NCBI RefSeq assembly: GCF_030766825.1
Contig: NZ_JASFDV010000052.1
Location: forward strand, 1-49,095
Length of the DNA: 49,095 nt
Reading direction: 5' to 3'
DNA from: Nocardiopsis sp. CC223A
GTDB taxonomy: Bacteria > Actinomycetota > Actinomycetes > Streptosporangiales > Streptosporangiaceae
The notes under the pieces were generated by a model. That model saw nothing but the letters and a program-made list of their open reading frames with translations. It made no database searches and had not been told where the DNA came from. Every line of letters starts with the position of its first letter. Positions within the stretch are counted from its first letter, which is position 1. Positions 25,740-34,582 of the stretch are shown piece by piece. Made by a program: the position numbers and the translations under genes.

Positions 25740-26530
25740 CGGCGGGCGATCTCCTTGAGGGCGTCCAGGCTGGGAGCGGTGCGCTCCTCGGCGTCGGCGT
25801 CGATCCGGCCGCCCTTGGGGTCCTCGGGGGAGCCGATACGTGAGCACAGGGCCTGGAGCGGGGTCACTCCGCTTTCCCGGAGGTGCCGGAACTCGGTCAA
25901 CCACCAGCCGCGGGCCCGGTTGCCGGTCACGTCACCGGGAAGGAGGAACTGGAAATCGGCCGCCTCGTCGGTGACCGACGCCCACAGGTACCCGATCAGC
26001 TCATCTCCGAGGTGCACAGGAAGGTAGCGCACCGGCTGGTCGGTGACGGTATCGAAGGTACGGCCGAGCGTCACCGGAGCGAACGACACATCACTCCAGC
26101 GGTCCATTTCCGGGAAGAGGTCGGGACCGTCGTCCGGGACCTCGTCGAGTGAAGGCCCGGTGTAATCGGGGTTGATCGCCTGCGATAGGGCCTCACTACC
26201 CGGCGCGGTCTGTGCAACGGCATCGGCGGGAACACCGCCGGCCTCCGGGTGCGCACCGGCTCGGCGCCAGCGCTCCAGGGCCTGCTCAGATGTGAGCCCT
26301 GCAAGGAAGGACTCCTTGAAGCGCTCGTCCCAGACGATGACAGCGCGGATACGGGGCTCCAGGTCGAGGGCTGACACCACGGGCAGATATCCGGCGGCAC
26401 TCCCCTGCGGGTCCTGTGCAGCCCACAGATGGCCGATGACGACACCGTCGAGCACCACCGGGTAGTGAGACACGGGCTTCTCCCATGAGAACAGATACCC
26501 CGCACCGCTCCCCCACTTCTCTTCCCGCAT
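25736..26530 (-). CDS. Putative immunity protein for the ART toxin, with an internal duplication
   Basis: A 264-aa protein from ATG 26530, chosen for the GGAAGGGGGG just upstream; GTG 26551 is an alternative. It lies 25 bases downstream of the toxin stop, the normal place for an immunity gene. Two halves share a motif: YPVVLDGVVIGHLWAAQ near residue 25 and LPVHLGDELIGYLWASV near 175, suggesting two copies of one small domain. There is no signal peptide or membrane helix, so it is cytoplasmic, as expected for an inhibitor of an ADP-ribosyltransferase. The family is not recognised; the immunity role is inferred from position. Confidence 0.6.
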   Translation of the reverse strand: MREEKWGSGAGYLFSWEKPVSHYPVVLDGVVIGHLWAAQDPQGSAAGYLPVVSALDLEPRIRAVIVWDERFKESFLAGLTSEQALERWRRAGAHPEAGGVPADAVAQTAPGSEALSQAINPDYTGPSLDEVPDDGPDLFPEMDRWSDVSFAPVTLGRTFDTVTDQPVRYLPVHLGDELIGYLWASVTDEAADFQFLLPGDVTGNRARGWWLTEFRHLRESGVTPLQALCSRIGSPEDPKGGRIDADAEERTAPSLDALKEIARR

Positions 26531-26555
26531 TGGCCCCCCTTCCGAATCCACGTTT

Positions 26556-29246
26556 TCAGCTCACAGTGATAGTCGCGTCGATGATCCATCTGCCACCGAC
26601 ATGCCGGACATTATCAATATGGTATTCGGTGCCTCTCGCGAGGATGAGTTCTCGCTGGGAGGGGTATCGGCTCCTCTCCCCCACCCACAGCCCTTCGGCT
26701 CCAGGGGGAACTTTGAGATTGACCGTATAGGGGAAGGGCTTTCCATCCACCGTGGTGAGATTACTTCCGAGTGAGGTTGACATATAACCCGTCTCCGTCT
26801 GGTCTGTCCCCACCAATGCATAGGGATCATTCGGATCGAACCCGTCCAGATGATCGAGGCTGTGCAACCCTCTGACCGCTTCGACCCCCTCGGGCAGGGG
26901 ACGGGCCACCGCAGGGTCGAGATCCGCCATGAGGTCATGGGCATCATTCACATCGGGATAGCGCCCGCCGTTGGTCTCCGCTGCGGCACCGAGCGGCCCC
27001 GACCGGGAGAGCCAATGGTTGAGGGCGAGGTGTGGATATCGGTGGTTGAGGACCTCTTCCACGAGAGAACGTTGATTCGGTGTCAGGTCCGTCCTCGAAC
27101 GAGCGGTGACGAGATCGTTCAGCGTCGGTCTGACCCGACCGTTGAGCTCGTACAGATCCCACCCTCGGTAACGCATGTCTCCCGATGCGATGGCCGAGTT
27201 CACCCGATCGACCCAGGAATCGAGAAGGCGCTGCCCGGCGGCGGAGTCGCCCGCACGCGCCACGGCGTTCACCCAGGAGTTGGTGGTGTACTTGAGCACC
27301 GCGTCCCGCTGCTCGGCGGGGAGGTTGTCGAAGGCGTGCGGGTTGACCGTCGGGTCCAGCAGCACCTGCTGTGCGTAGGCGTCCACCTCGGACTCGTCGG
27401 CGAAGCGCCGGATGCCCTCCGCGTCCAGGTGTCCCGGGTAGGACGCCGTCGGGTCGGGTGGCGGTGCGGGCAGCGGGTGTGCGGTGGTGCCGTCGGTCGG
27501 GGAGGTGGCGGTACCGGTATTGGAACCGCTCTGTTGGCCGCCGTTCGGGTCCTGGCCGCCCGTGACCGACTGGGGGTCGCCGCCGTTCTCTCCCCCATCG
27601 GTGGAACCCGAGCCCGGGTCGGCGTTCGCGGGGGTGTTCGGGTCCACCGGGTTCGCACCGGTTCCGTTCGCATCCGTGCCGTTCGTGACGCTGCCACCGC
27701 CGCCACCGCTGCCACCCGAAACACCGTTCGCGTTCGCGGGATGTGAGGAGGAGGGGTCCGCACCGTTCGCCGTGTTCGGGGAGGAGAGCGCCGGGTCGGT
27801 GCCGTTGACCGGCGATGCGGCCCACGGGTCGTTGGACGTACTGCCGTTGCCGTTCGTGCCCGAAGCGGACGGGGTGGCATTCGTGTCCGTGCCGGAGGTC
27901 CCTTGGCCGCTCGGTGTGCCGGGGTCGGCGGTGCCCGTCCCCTGACCGCTCGGACCGCTGGACCGGTTCGTGCCGTTGAGGTCGTTGAGGTCGCTGAGCG
28001 TCTGCCGGGTCTCGGTCAGGGAGGGTGTGCCGTCGTTCCCTCCGCCGAAGCCCTCCTGTCCCGGGAGCGAGGAGCCGCCCGGGCGCTCTCCGGAACCCCC
28101 GTGGTGGCCGCCGTTGGAGGAGGACCCGTTCCCGAAGTCCGGCGAGGGCTCCCCGAGGTCCGGTCCGTTGCCGATCCCGGCCGGGTTGTCGAGGAGGAAC
28201 TTGAACACTCCGACACCGCCGGCGAGGAGCGCCGTGTTCGCGATACCGGTGGTGATCGAGTAGGCCGGGCGGTCCTCCCACTGGTCATAGGCGAAGTACG
28301 ACCCCACCAGTTCACCCGCGGCCCCGCTGAAGTGGAAGTACCACTCGTCGACCGAGTCGTGGCCGGTCCACTGCCCGTCCACGTAGAACCCGGTCAGGGT
28401 CGCGTACCCTTCCCCCAACTCCCCGAAGTGAGCGCCCATGTTCTGCTGCCACTCGGTGCCGAACGGGTAGGCCATCTGCCCGTCCCGGTACATACCGGTC
28501 GTCGCGCCGAGGCCGAGCAGTGCCCCCGCGCCCAGGTCGCCCAGGGCCGCCAGGCCGTCCCCGAGGATCCCGCCGGCCGGCGGGGCGTCCACCGGGCTCC
28601 CCCACGGGTTGGCCGCGTCGACCAGGGGCTTGAAGGTGCCGTAGTACGCCCGCTCCCGGCCGTCTCTGGTCCGGCCCGGAACCTCGGGCGACAGCTCGGA
28701 CCAGCCCGCGAAGTAGGTGCCGCCGAAGAGGCCGGTGATCTTGTTGGCACAGTTCCGCTCGGCGTACTGGTACTCGAAGACGGCGTCGGCGACCTGGTTG
28801 TTGAGGGCGTTGTTGCGACCCCGCAGGTCGTCGTCATCGGCCCAGTCCTCGTCGGTGCCGATCTCGGCGCGCAGGTCCTCGGCCCGACCCTTGAGGGAGA
28901 CGAGCCTGGCCTTGATCTCACGGGCCTCCTCCGCGAACGTCGAGAGGGCGTCGGCGGCGGTGCCCACCGCGTCCTGGACATCGGCCGTGTCGGAGCCGAC
29001 CGGGTCCATCTTCGCGAAGAGCGTCTCGGCCTCGGGGGCGCTGTAGACACCGCTGAGGCCGGCCCACGAACCGGTGATGTCGGTGCCGGACCGCCCGATG
29101 TCACCGCCGGTCCCGGTGAGTTTTGTGGCGGTGGCCTCCAGTTCGTCGGGGTCCACGTCGGGGATGGGGATGAGGGTGGGGTCGACGGCGCCGTTGGGGA
29201 GGCAGGCGTAGGCGCCGCCGCTGTCCCAGGGGGTGGAGGAGGGCAT
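26556..29246 (-). CDS. Polymorphic toxin with C-terminal ADP-ribosyltransferase
   Basis: An 896-aa ESX/type VII-type toxin. The first about 150 residues are helical with LTGTGGDIGRSGTDITGSWAG and ESX-like helices. Residues about 200-340 include WSELSPEVPGR and a hydrophobic stretch; a long Gly/Ser/Asn/Thr/Pro-rich linker spans about 360-590. The tip, about the last 130 residues, looks like a mono-ADP-ribosyltransferase: an R-G strand (AVRGLHSLD), the S-T-S motif (GYMSTSLGS) and a Q-x-E turn (YPSQRELILARG), the R-S-E class with an arginine-directed loop. It would use NAD+ to modify a protein target in a competitor. The DNA of the tip is AT-richer than the stem of the gene, as expected for an exchangeable toxin end. 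Confidence 0.8.
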   Translation of the reverse strand: MPSSTPWDSGGAYACLPNGAVDPTLIPIPDVDPDELEATATKLTGTGGDIGRSGTDITGSWAGLSGVYSAPEAETLFAKMDPVGSDTADVQDAVGTAADALSTFAEEAREIKARLVSLKGRAEDLRAEIGTDEDWADDDDLRGRNNALNNQVADAVFEYQYAERNCANKITGLFGGTYFAGWSELSPEVPGRTRDGRERAYYGTFKPLVDAANPWGSPVDAPPAGGILGDGLAALGDLGAGALLGLGATTGMYRDGQMAYPFGTEWQQNMGAHFGELGEGYATLTGFYVDGQWTGHDSVDEWYFHFSGAAGELVGSYFAYDQWEDRPAYSITTGIANTALLAGGVGVFKFLLDNPAGIGNGPDLGEPSPDFGNGSSSNGGHHGGSGERPGGSSLPGQEGFGGGNDGTPSLTETRQTLSDLNDLNGTNRSSGPSGQGTGTADPGTPSGQGTSGTDTNATPSASGTNGNGSTSNDPWAASPVNGTDPALSSPNTANGADPSSSHPANANGVSGGSGGGGGSVTNGTDANGTGANPVDPNTPANADPGSGSTDGGENGGDPQSVTGGQDPNGGQQSGSNTGTATSPTDGTTAHPLPAPPPDPTASYPGHLDAEGIRRFADESEVDAYAQQVLLDPTVNPHAFDNLPAEQRDAVLKYTTNSWVNAVARAGDSAAGQRLLDSWVDRVNSAIASGDMRYRGWDLYELNGRVRPTLNDLVTARSRTDLTPNQRSLVEEVLNHRYPHLALNHWLSRSGPLGAAAETNGGRYPDVNDAHDLMADLDPAVARPLPEGVEAVRGLHSLDHLDGFDPNDPYALVGTDQTETGYMSTSLGSNLTTVDGKPFPYTVNLKVPPGAEGLWVGERSRYPSQRELILARGTEYHIDNVRHVGGRWIIDATITVS

Positions 29247-29285
29247 GTTCTCTCAGGGGTCGGGGACGGGGTCGGGGCTCTGCCG

Positions 29286-29651
29286 TCAGTAGGGGCTGAC
29301 GCCGGGCGGCCGCTCCTCGTCCAGGTCCGCGGTGATCACGGCGTCCTGGGCCTCCGCGGCCATCTCCAGGTCGCCCTCGACGTAGTGGAGGGTGGCCTCG
29401 CCGGCACCGTTGACGGCGCGTGAGGCCAGGCCGACCGTGTCTCCGAGCACCCCGAAGTAGTGTTCGGCGAACTCGCCGAGCGCCAGGCCGATCGGGCCGC
29501 TGGCGGCGTGGGTGTCGGCGTCGACCAGGTGTCCGCCGAGGTCGGTCATGTTCCCGGTCAGGCCGCTGGTGCCCTCCTCGTCCCCGATGTGGGAGAACAC
29601 GGTGGTGAGGATGCCTCCGACCTCACCGGGCTGGATGTTCCACGTCGACAT
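29286..29651 (-). CDS. DUF6507 family protein (ESX-like small partner)
   Basis: A 121-aa protein. ATG 29651 is chosen because MSTWNIQPGEVGGILTTV is the typical family N-terminus. The remainder (GPIGLALGEFAEHYFG, AVNGAGEATLHYVEGDLEMA) is alpha-helical and WXG100-like in size and spacing. Such proteins are thought to be co-secreted partners or chaperones of the large toxin encoded next, whose start is 39 bases downstream. Probably the first gene of the operon DUF6507-toxin-immunity-DUF6177. Confidence 0.78.
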   Translation of the reverse strand: MSTWNIQPGEVGGILTTVFSHIGDEEGTSGLTGNMTDLGGHLVDADTHAASGPIGLALGEFAEHYFGVLGDTVGLASRAVNGAGEATLHYVEGDLEMAAEAQDAVITADLDEERPPGVSPY

Positions 29652-30012
29652 GGGGTGGCTCCGTCTCACGGGGGTGAATGCCGGAGCGGCGCTCCGGTCA
29701 TTACGGGGACGAATGGTTCGAGAGCAGAATGTATCGGAAGGGTGGGACCGGATTCCGATGCCCCCGGTGCTTCCCGAACGCCTGTGCACGGGTGGTCGCG
29801 GTCACCCCCGTCCACCGTTCTCGGGTCCACCTGCACGAAGATCCCGGAAGGCGATCCCTCGTCCGTCACGGCGGTGGCCGGATCCGGTCACCGCGTGACG
29901 GACGACATGGTCGGCGCTTCGGTCACAGCTCGGGTGAAGAAGGACCTTCGGCCGTGTGAGCAGGCCCGAAGGCGGATAGGTTGACCGTGACCCCCGGTAC
30001 TCGGGACCGCCC
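29652..30012. other. Divergent intergenic region
   Basis: About 360 bases between the ESX-type locus (-) and the helicase gene (+). Open frames across it look like shadows without ribosome binding sites or coding-like composition. A modest AT-rich patch near 29700-29760 may hold the promoter of the toxin operon, but no clear -35/-10 pair was found. Confidence 0.4.
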
Positions 30013-32202
30013 GTGCGGTTCGGCCCCTCGCCCGCTCCGAAGACCGCGGACCGCCCAGGTGCCCGGGTGCCTCCCCCGACAACGAAAACCGATGCCGTGG
30101 CCCAGCTCGCCTTGGACAAGGAGTTCTTCCGCGAGTTCTCCGCACTGGAGAAACACGTCAGGGACCGGGTGTGCGAAGTGTTCTCCAAATTCGAGGAGGC
30201 CACGCACACCGGTCTGCACCTGGAAAAAGTCAGCGCCGCCCGCGACGACCGGTTCCGCACCGTCCGGATCGACAGGTTCTGGCGCGGTGTGGTGCTGGCC
30301 CTGGCGAAGGGGGACACCTACACGCTGCTCAAGGTACTCCCCCACGACGACGCCTACGCCTGGGCGCGCAAGCGCAGGGCCTCGGTGAACACCGCCACCG
30401 GTGCCATCGAGCTGCGCGACGTGGAGGCCATCGACTCCAGCCTGCCCTTCCTGAAGCAGATGGCGCGGTCCTCTCCGGCCCTGCTGTTCGACGGGGTCTC
30501 CGACCCCGACCTGGGGCGGCTGGGGATCGACGAGCAGACACTGGGGTTCGCCCGCGCGCTGACCGACGTCGCCCAGTTGGAGGCCGCACAGGGCTTCCTG
30601 CCGCCGGTGCAGTGGCAGGTGCTGTACGGGCTGGCGTCGGGGATGTCCCCGGAGGAGGTGTGGGGCGAACTCGGCGCGCACATCACCGGCGAGGTGGACC
30701 CCGACGACCTGGACGCGGCGGTGCGGCGCAGCCCCGACCGGGTCCTGCTGGTGGAGGGGCCCGAGGAGCTCCTGGCGACGCTGCGGCGCCCCTTCGACCT
30801 GTGGCGGATCTACCTGCACCCGACCCAGCGGGCGGCGGTGGAGGCCTCGCACCGGGGGCCGGCCCGGGTCAGCGGCGGGCCGGGCACCGGCAAGACCGTC
30901 GTGGCCCTGCACCGCGCCCACCGGCTGGCCGGGCGGGGAACGGGGCCGGTGCTGCTGACCACGTTCACCTCGACCCTGGCCAGGGCGCTGGAGGAGGGGC
31001 TGTCCCTGCTCTCCGAGCGGTCCGGGGACGGGGCGGCCGCCGCGCAGGTGCGGGTGGAGAACGTTGACCGGTTCGCCCACCGGGTGTTCCGTGAGGCGCA
31101 CGGCCGCCCCCGGCTGCTGGACACCGCCCGGGAGCACGCGCTGTGGCGGGCAGCCGCGGAGCGGGCCGGGGTGGATATGGCTCCGGCGTTCCTGGCCCAG
31201 GAGTGGCGCCAGGTGGTGCTGGCCCGGCGGGTGGAGACCGCCGACGACTACCTGGCGGCCAAGCGCACCGGGCGGGGCCGGGCCCTGTCCCCCGCGAGGA
31301 AGGCCCGGGTGTGGCAGGCCGTCTCGGAGTTCCGCAGCGAGCTGGAGGCCGAGGGGTGGTGGACCCACGAGACCGTGTGCGAGGAGGCCGCCCGCGTGTT
31401 GGCGGCCGGGCCCGACGCGGAGAAGCCGTTCCAGCACGTGGTGGTGGACGAGGCGCAGGACCTGCACCCCGGCCAGTGGCGGCTGCTGCGGGCGGCCGCG
31501 CCCCGGGGCGGCGACGACCTGTTCATCGCCGGGGACGCGCACCAGCGCATCTACGGGCCGAAGGTGAACCTGGCCGAGCTGGGCATCGAGACGCGCGGTC
31601 GCTCGTCCCGGCTGCGCCTCAACTACCGCACCACCGCCGAGATCCTCGGGTGGGGGCTGTCCCTGATGAGCGGTCAGCGCGTCGACGACCTGGAGGGCGG
31701 CCTGGACGACATCGCGGGCTGCCGCTCCGAGATGCACGGGGACGGCCCGCTCCTGAAGGGGGCCGCCTCCTGGGAGGCTGAGCTCGGGCACCTGGTGTCG
31801 ACCGTGCGGCAGTGGCTGGACTCCGATGTGCTGCCCGGCGAGATCGGTGTCGCGGCCCGGTCGGGGCGCGCGGTCGACGAGGTACTGCTGTCGCTGGAGG
31901 AGGCCGGGGTGCCCGCCGTGAACCTGAGTACGGACCTCCCCTCCGCCGCGGTGTCGGTGGGCACCATGCACCGGATGAAGGGCCTGGAGTTCCGGTGCCT
32001 GGCGGTGGTGGGTGCGGGCGGTGCCCAGTTGCCCGCGCCCGCGAGCATCACCCCCGAGGAGGAGGATCCCGGGGCGCACGCCCGGGACCTGCTGCGCGAG
32101 CGGAGCCTGCTGTTCGTGGCGTGCACACGGGCCCGGGAGCGGCTGAGCGTGAGCTGGCACGGGAGTCCCAGCCCGTTCGTCGAAGCGCTCCTGGGGACGT
32201 GA
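30013..32202 (+). CDS. UvrD/Rep-like helicase with RelE-like N-terminal domain
   Basis: A 729-aa superfamily 1 helicase. The start is uncertain: GTG 30013 or GTG 30067. Residues about 30-120 (LALDKEFFREFSALEKHVRD...VRIDRFWRGVVLALAKGD...DDAYAWA) resemble the RelE/ParE fold. Walker A is VSGGPGTGKTVVALHRA near 286-302, Walker B is VVVDEAQDLHPGQW near 476, then GDAHQRIYG, LRLNYRTTAEI, TMHRMKGLEFR and LLFVACTRARERL near 698-710. No RecB-type nuclease domain is seen. Helicases of this build accompany restriction-like genes. The DUF262/HNH gene starts 70 bases downstream, so the pair likely works together. Confidence 0.85.
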   Translation: MRFGPSPAPKTADRPGARVPPPTTKTDAVAQLALDKEFFREFSALEKHVRDRVCEVFSKFEEATHTGLHLEKVSAARDDRFRTVRIDRFWRGVVLALAKGDTYTLLKVLPHDDAYAWARKRRASVNTATGAIELRDVEAIDSSLPFLKQMARSSPALLFDGVSDPDLGRLGIDEQTLGFARALTDVAQLEAAQGFLPPVQWQVLYGLASGMSPEEVWGELGAHITGEVDPDDLDAAVRRSPDRVLLVEGPEELLATLRRPFDLWRIYLHPTQRAAVEASHRGPARVSGGPGTGKTVVALHRAHRLAGRGTGPVLLTTFTSTLARALEEGLSLLSERSGDGAAAAQVRVENVDRFAHRVFREAHGRPRLLDTAREHALWRAAAERAGVDMAPAFLAQEWRQVVLARRVETADDYLAAKRTGRGRALSPARKARVWQAVSEFRSELEAEGWWTHETVCEEAARVLAAGPDAEKPFQHVVVDEAQDLHPGQWRLLRAAAPRGGDDLFIAGDAHQRIYGPKVNLAELGIETRGRSSRLRLNYRTTAEILGWGLSLMSGQRVDDLEGGLDDIAGCRSEMHGDGPLLKGAASWEAELGHLVSTVRQWLDSDVLPGEIGVAARSGRAVDEVLLSLEEAGVPAVNLSTDLPSAAVSVGTMHRMKGLEFRCLAVVGAGGAQLPAPASITPEEEDPGAHARDLLRERSLLFVACTRARERLSVSWHGSPSPFVEALLGT

Positions 32203-32272
32203 CCCCTCCCGGTTTCCCTGTTCGACTCCCTGTTCCCTCAACGACCGACCCCGACGAGAAAGACAACGCCCC

Positions 32273-34537
32273 ATGGCGAAGCTGTCCACCCTCCTCGACC
32301 AGATCGACGCCGGAACGGTGCTGCTGCCGGAGTTCCAGCGCGGCTACGTGTGGAACCGCGACCAGGTACGCGGCCTGATGCGGTCCATGTACCTGGGGCA
32401 CCCCGTCGGCAGCCTGCTGCTGTGGGAGACCTCGGTGCAGGACATGGCGGTGCGCGGGGGCCTCACCGGCGGGGGCGCCCACCTGCTGCTGCTCGACGGG
32501 CAGCAGCGGATCACCTCTCTGTACGGGGTGATCCGCGGTGCGGCCCCCGCGTTCTTCGAGGGGGACGAGAAGGCGTTCACCGGATTGCAGTTCAACGTCG
32601 ACACCGAGGTGTTCGAGTTCTACCGGCCGCTGAAGATGAGCGGCGACCCCCGCTGGGTGGACGTCACCGAGCTGTTCCGGCAGGGGCCGGTGCCCTACCT
32701 GACACGGTTCGGGGACGCGCCCGAGAAGGCGAACCTGTACCTGACCCGGCTCAACCGGCTGAACCAGATCCTCGACAAGGACTTCCCGCAGGAGGAGATC
32801 ACCGGGGCGGGCAGGACCGTCGACGAGGTCGTCGACATCTTCAACCGGGTCAACTCCGGCGGCACCAAGCTGTCCAAGGGCGACCTGGCCCTGGCCGAGC
32901 TGTGCGCCCGGTGGCCGGAGGCGCGTTCGCGGATGCGGGAGGCGCTGGACCGGTGGGGCGGCGCCGGGTACTCGTTCACCCTGGACTGGCTGCTGCGCAA
33001 CGCGACGGCCGTGGCGACCGGTCGGGCGCTGTTCACGGCGCTGGAGAAGGTGGACGCCGCGGGGTTCGAGAAGGCGCTGAAGAGTTCGGTGGACCACGTG
33101 GGGACGTTCCTGGACGCGGTGTCGGGGCGGCTGGGGCTGGACCACGACCGGGTGCTGATGGGCCGCTATGCGGTGCCGGTCGTGTCGCGGCTGCTGGAGC
33201 TCAACGGGGGCCGGTTCGACGACGCCGCGCACCGGGACCGGGTCCTGTACTGGTACGTGCACAGCGCTCTGTGGGGCCGCTACGCCGGTTCCACCGAATC
33301 CGTCCTGCAGAGCGACTACGACATCCTGGCCGAGGCCGGGGTGGACGGGCTGATCGGTGCGCTGGAACGGGCCAGGGGCGGGAGCCTGGAGGTGCGGGCG
33401 CACGACTTCGAGGGGTCCACCAAGGGGTCCCGGTTCTACCCGCTGCTGTACATGCTGACCCGGGTGGAGGGGGCACGCGACTTCGGCAGCGGACTGGAGC
33501 TGCGGGCGGAGCTGCTGGGACGCAACTCGTCGCTGCAGATGCACCACATCTTCCCCAAGAAGGTGCTGCGCAACACCTACGAGCGCGGGCACGTGAACGC
33601 GATCGCCAACTTCTGCTTCCTGACACAGCAGACCAACCTGGAGGTCTCCGACCGCAGGCCCGAGGAGTACTTCCCCGAGGTGGAGGAGCGACACCCCGGG
33701 GCGTTGGCCTCGCAGTGGATCCCCACGGACCCGGACCTGTGGAGGGAGGAGAACTACCTCGACTTCCTGGCGGCCCGCCGGGAGCTGCTGGCGAAGGCGG
33801 CGGAGTCGTTCCTGGCCGGGCTGGCGAACGGCGCCGAGGCCGACTCCGGGGAGCCGCTGCGGCCGGTGGTGGTCGTCGCCGAGGCGACCGACGACGCGCG
33901 TTCGGTGCAGATCCAGGACATGGTGAGCGAACTGCTGCGGCTCGGGTACGCCGAGCCCGAGCTGGACACGGTGATCTCCGACCCGGTGACCGGGCGGGTG
34001 GTCGCGGAGGCGGAGGCGTTCTGGCCCGACGGGTTGCAGCGCGGGCAGGGCGAGCCGGTGGTGCTGGAGCTGGACCCGGAGCAGGCCGACCTGCCGCGCT
34101 TGCAGGAGCTGGGTTATGAGGTGTTCACGTCGGTGGACTCCCTGCTGGGGTACGTGAACCGGCTGGGCCGGGACGCGGCCGGGGAGCGGGAATCGGAGAC
34201 CGAGGAGGAGCCGGAGGCCGCCGCCGGGCCGGAGACGGTGGACTTCGGCAAGGCGATGCTGGGGCTGTACGAGAAGGCGAAGCGGGAGGCGGACTACACG
34301 GCGTCGGCGTTCCTGGCGATGTTGTCGGAGCTGGGGCCGCTGGGGACGGCCCGCAGGCTGTTGCACGCGCCCGCGGTGTCGGACGGGTTCGCGAACCTGT
34401 GGGAGCGGGGGCGGCTGGACCTGACGGTGGAGGCGCTGGTGCTGCGGCCGGAGTTCGCGCCGCTGTTCACCGAGGAGGAACTGGGGCGGGCACGTGCGCG
34501 CCTGGAACAGTTCGGGTACCGCTTCCTGGGCGAGTAG
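32273..34537 (+). CDS. DUF262/HNH protein, GmrSD- or SspE-like nuclease
   Basis: A 754-aa protein. The N-terminal DUF262 domain has LPEFQRGYVWNRDQVRGLM near residue 21 and the ParB/Srx-like LLLLDGQQRITSLYG near 71, associated with nucleotide hydrolysis in GmrSD and SspE. The HNH region is LQMHHIFPKKVLRNTY near 420 followed by NAIANFCFLTQQTNLEVSD. About 200 further residues at the C-terminus, including SVQIQDMVSELLRLGYAEPE and ELGYEVFTSVDSLLGYVNRL, are not assigned. Relatives restrict DNA with modified bases or cooperate with phosphorothioation. With the helicase upstream it forms a probable two-gene defence unit. Confidence 0.85.
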   Translation: MAKLSTLLDQIDAGTVLLPEFQRGYVWNRDQVRGLMRSMYLGHPVGSLLLWETSVQDMAVRGGLTGGGAHLLLLDGQQRITSLYGVIRGAAPAFFEGDEKAFTGLQFNVDTEVFEFYRPLKMSGDPRWVDVTELFRQGPVPYLTRFGDAPEKANLYLTRLNRLNQILDKDFPQEEITGAGRTVDEVVDIFNRVNSGGTKLSKGDLALAELCARWPEARSRMREALDRWGGAGYSFTLDWLLRNATAVATGRALFTALEKVDAAGFEKALKSSVDHVGTFLDAVSGRLGLDHDRVLMGRYAVPVVSRLLELNGGRFDDAAHRDRVLYWYVHSALWGRYAGSTESVLQSDYDILAEAGVDGLIGALERARGGSLEVRAHDFEGSTKGSRFYPLLYMLTRVEGARDFGSGLELRAELLGRNSSLQMHHIFPKKVLRNTYERGHVNAIANFCFLTQQTNLEVSDRRPEEYFPEVEERHPGALASQWIPTDPDLWREENYLDFLAARRELLAKAAESFLAGLANGAEADSGEPLRPVVVVAEATDDARSVQIQDMVSELLRLGYAEPELDTVISDPVTGRVVAEAEAFWPDGLQRGQGEPVVLELDPEQADLPRLQELGYEVFTSVDSLLGYVNRLGRDAAGERESETEEEPEAAAGPETVDFGKAMLGLYEKAKREADYTASAFLAMLSELGPLGTARRLLHAPAVSDGFANLWERGRLDLTVEALVLRPEFAPLFTEEELGRARARLEQFGYRFLGE

Positions 34538-34543
34538 GGCGCG

Positions 34544-34575
34544 GTCCGCGGTCCCGGGACGCCGGGACCGCGGAC
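34544..34575. terminator. Perfect 14-bp hairpin between convergent genes
   Basis: GTCCGCGGTCCCGG (34544-34557) and its exact complement (34562-34575) flank a 4-base loop. It sits in the 45-base gap between the DUF262/HNH gene and the zinc-finger gene, so it should stop transcription from both sides. Confidence 0.8.
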
Positions 34576-34582
34576 ACCCGCC

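Noticed and set aside
27903..29423. A long + strand frame opposite the ESX toxin
   Set aside because: No ribosome binding site and biased Val/Gly/Arg composition; the - strand toxin and DUF6507 gene explain the region.
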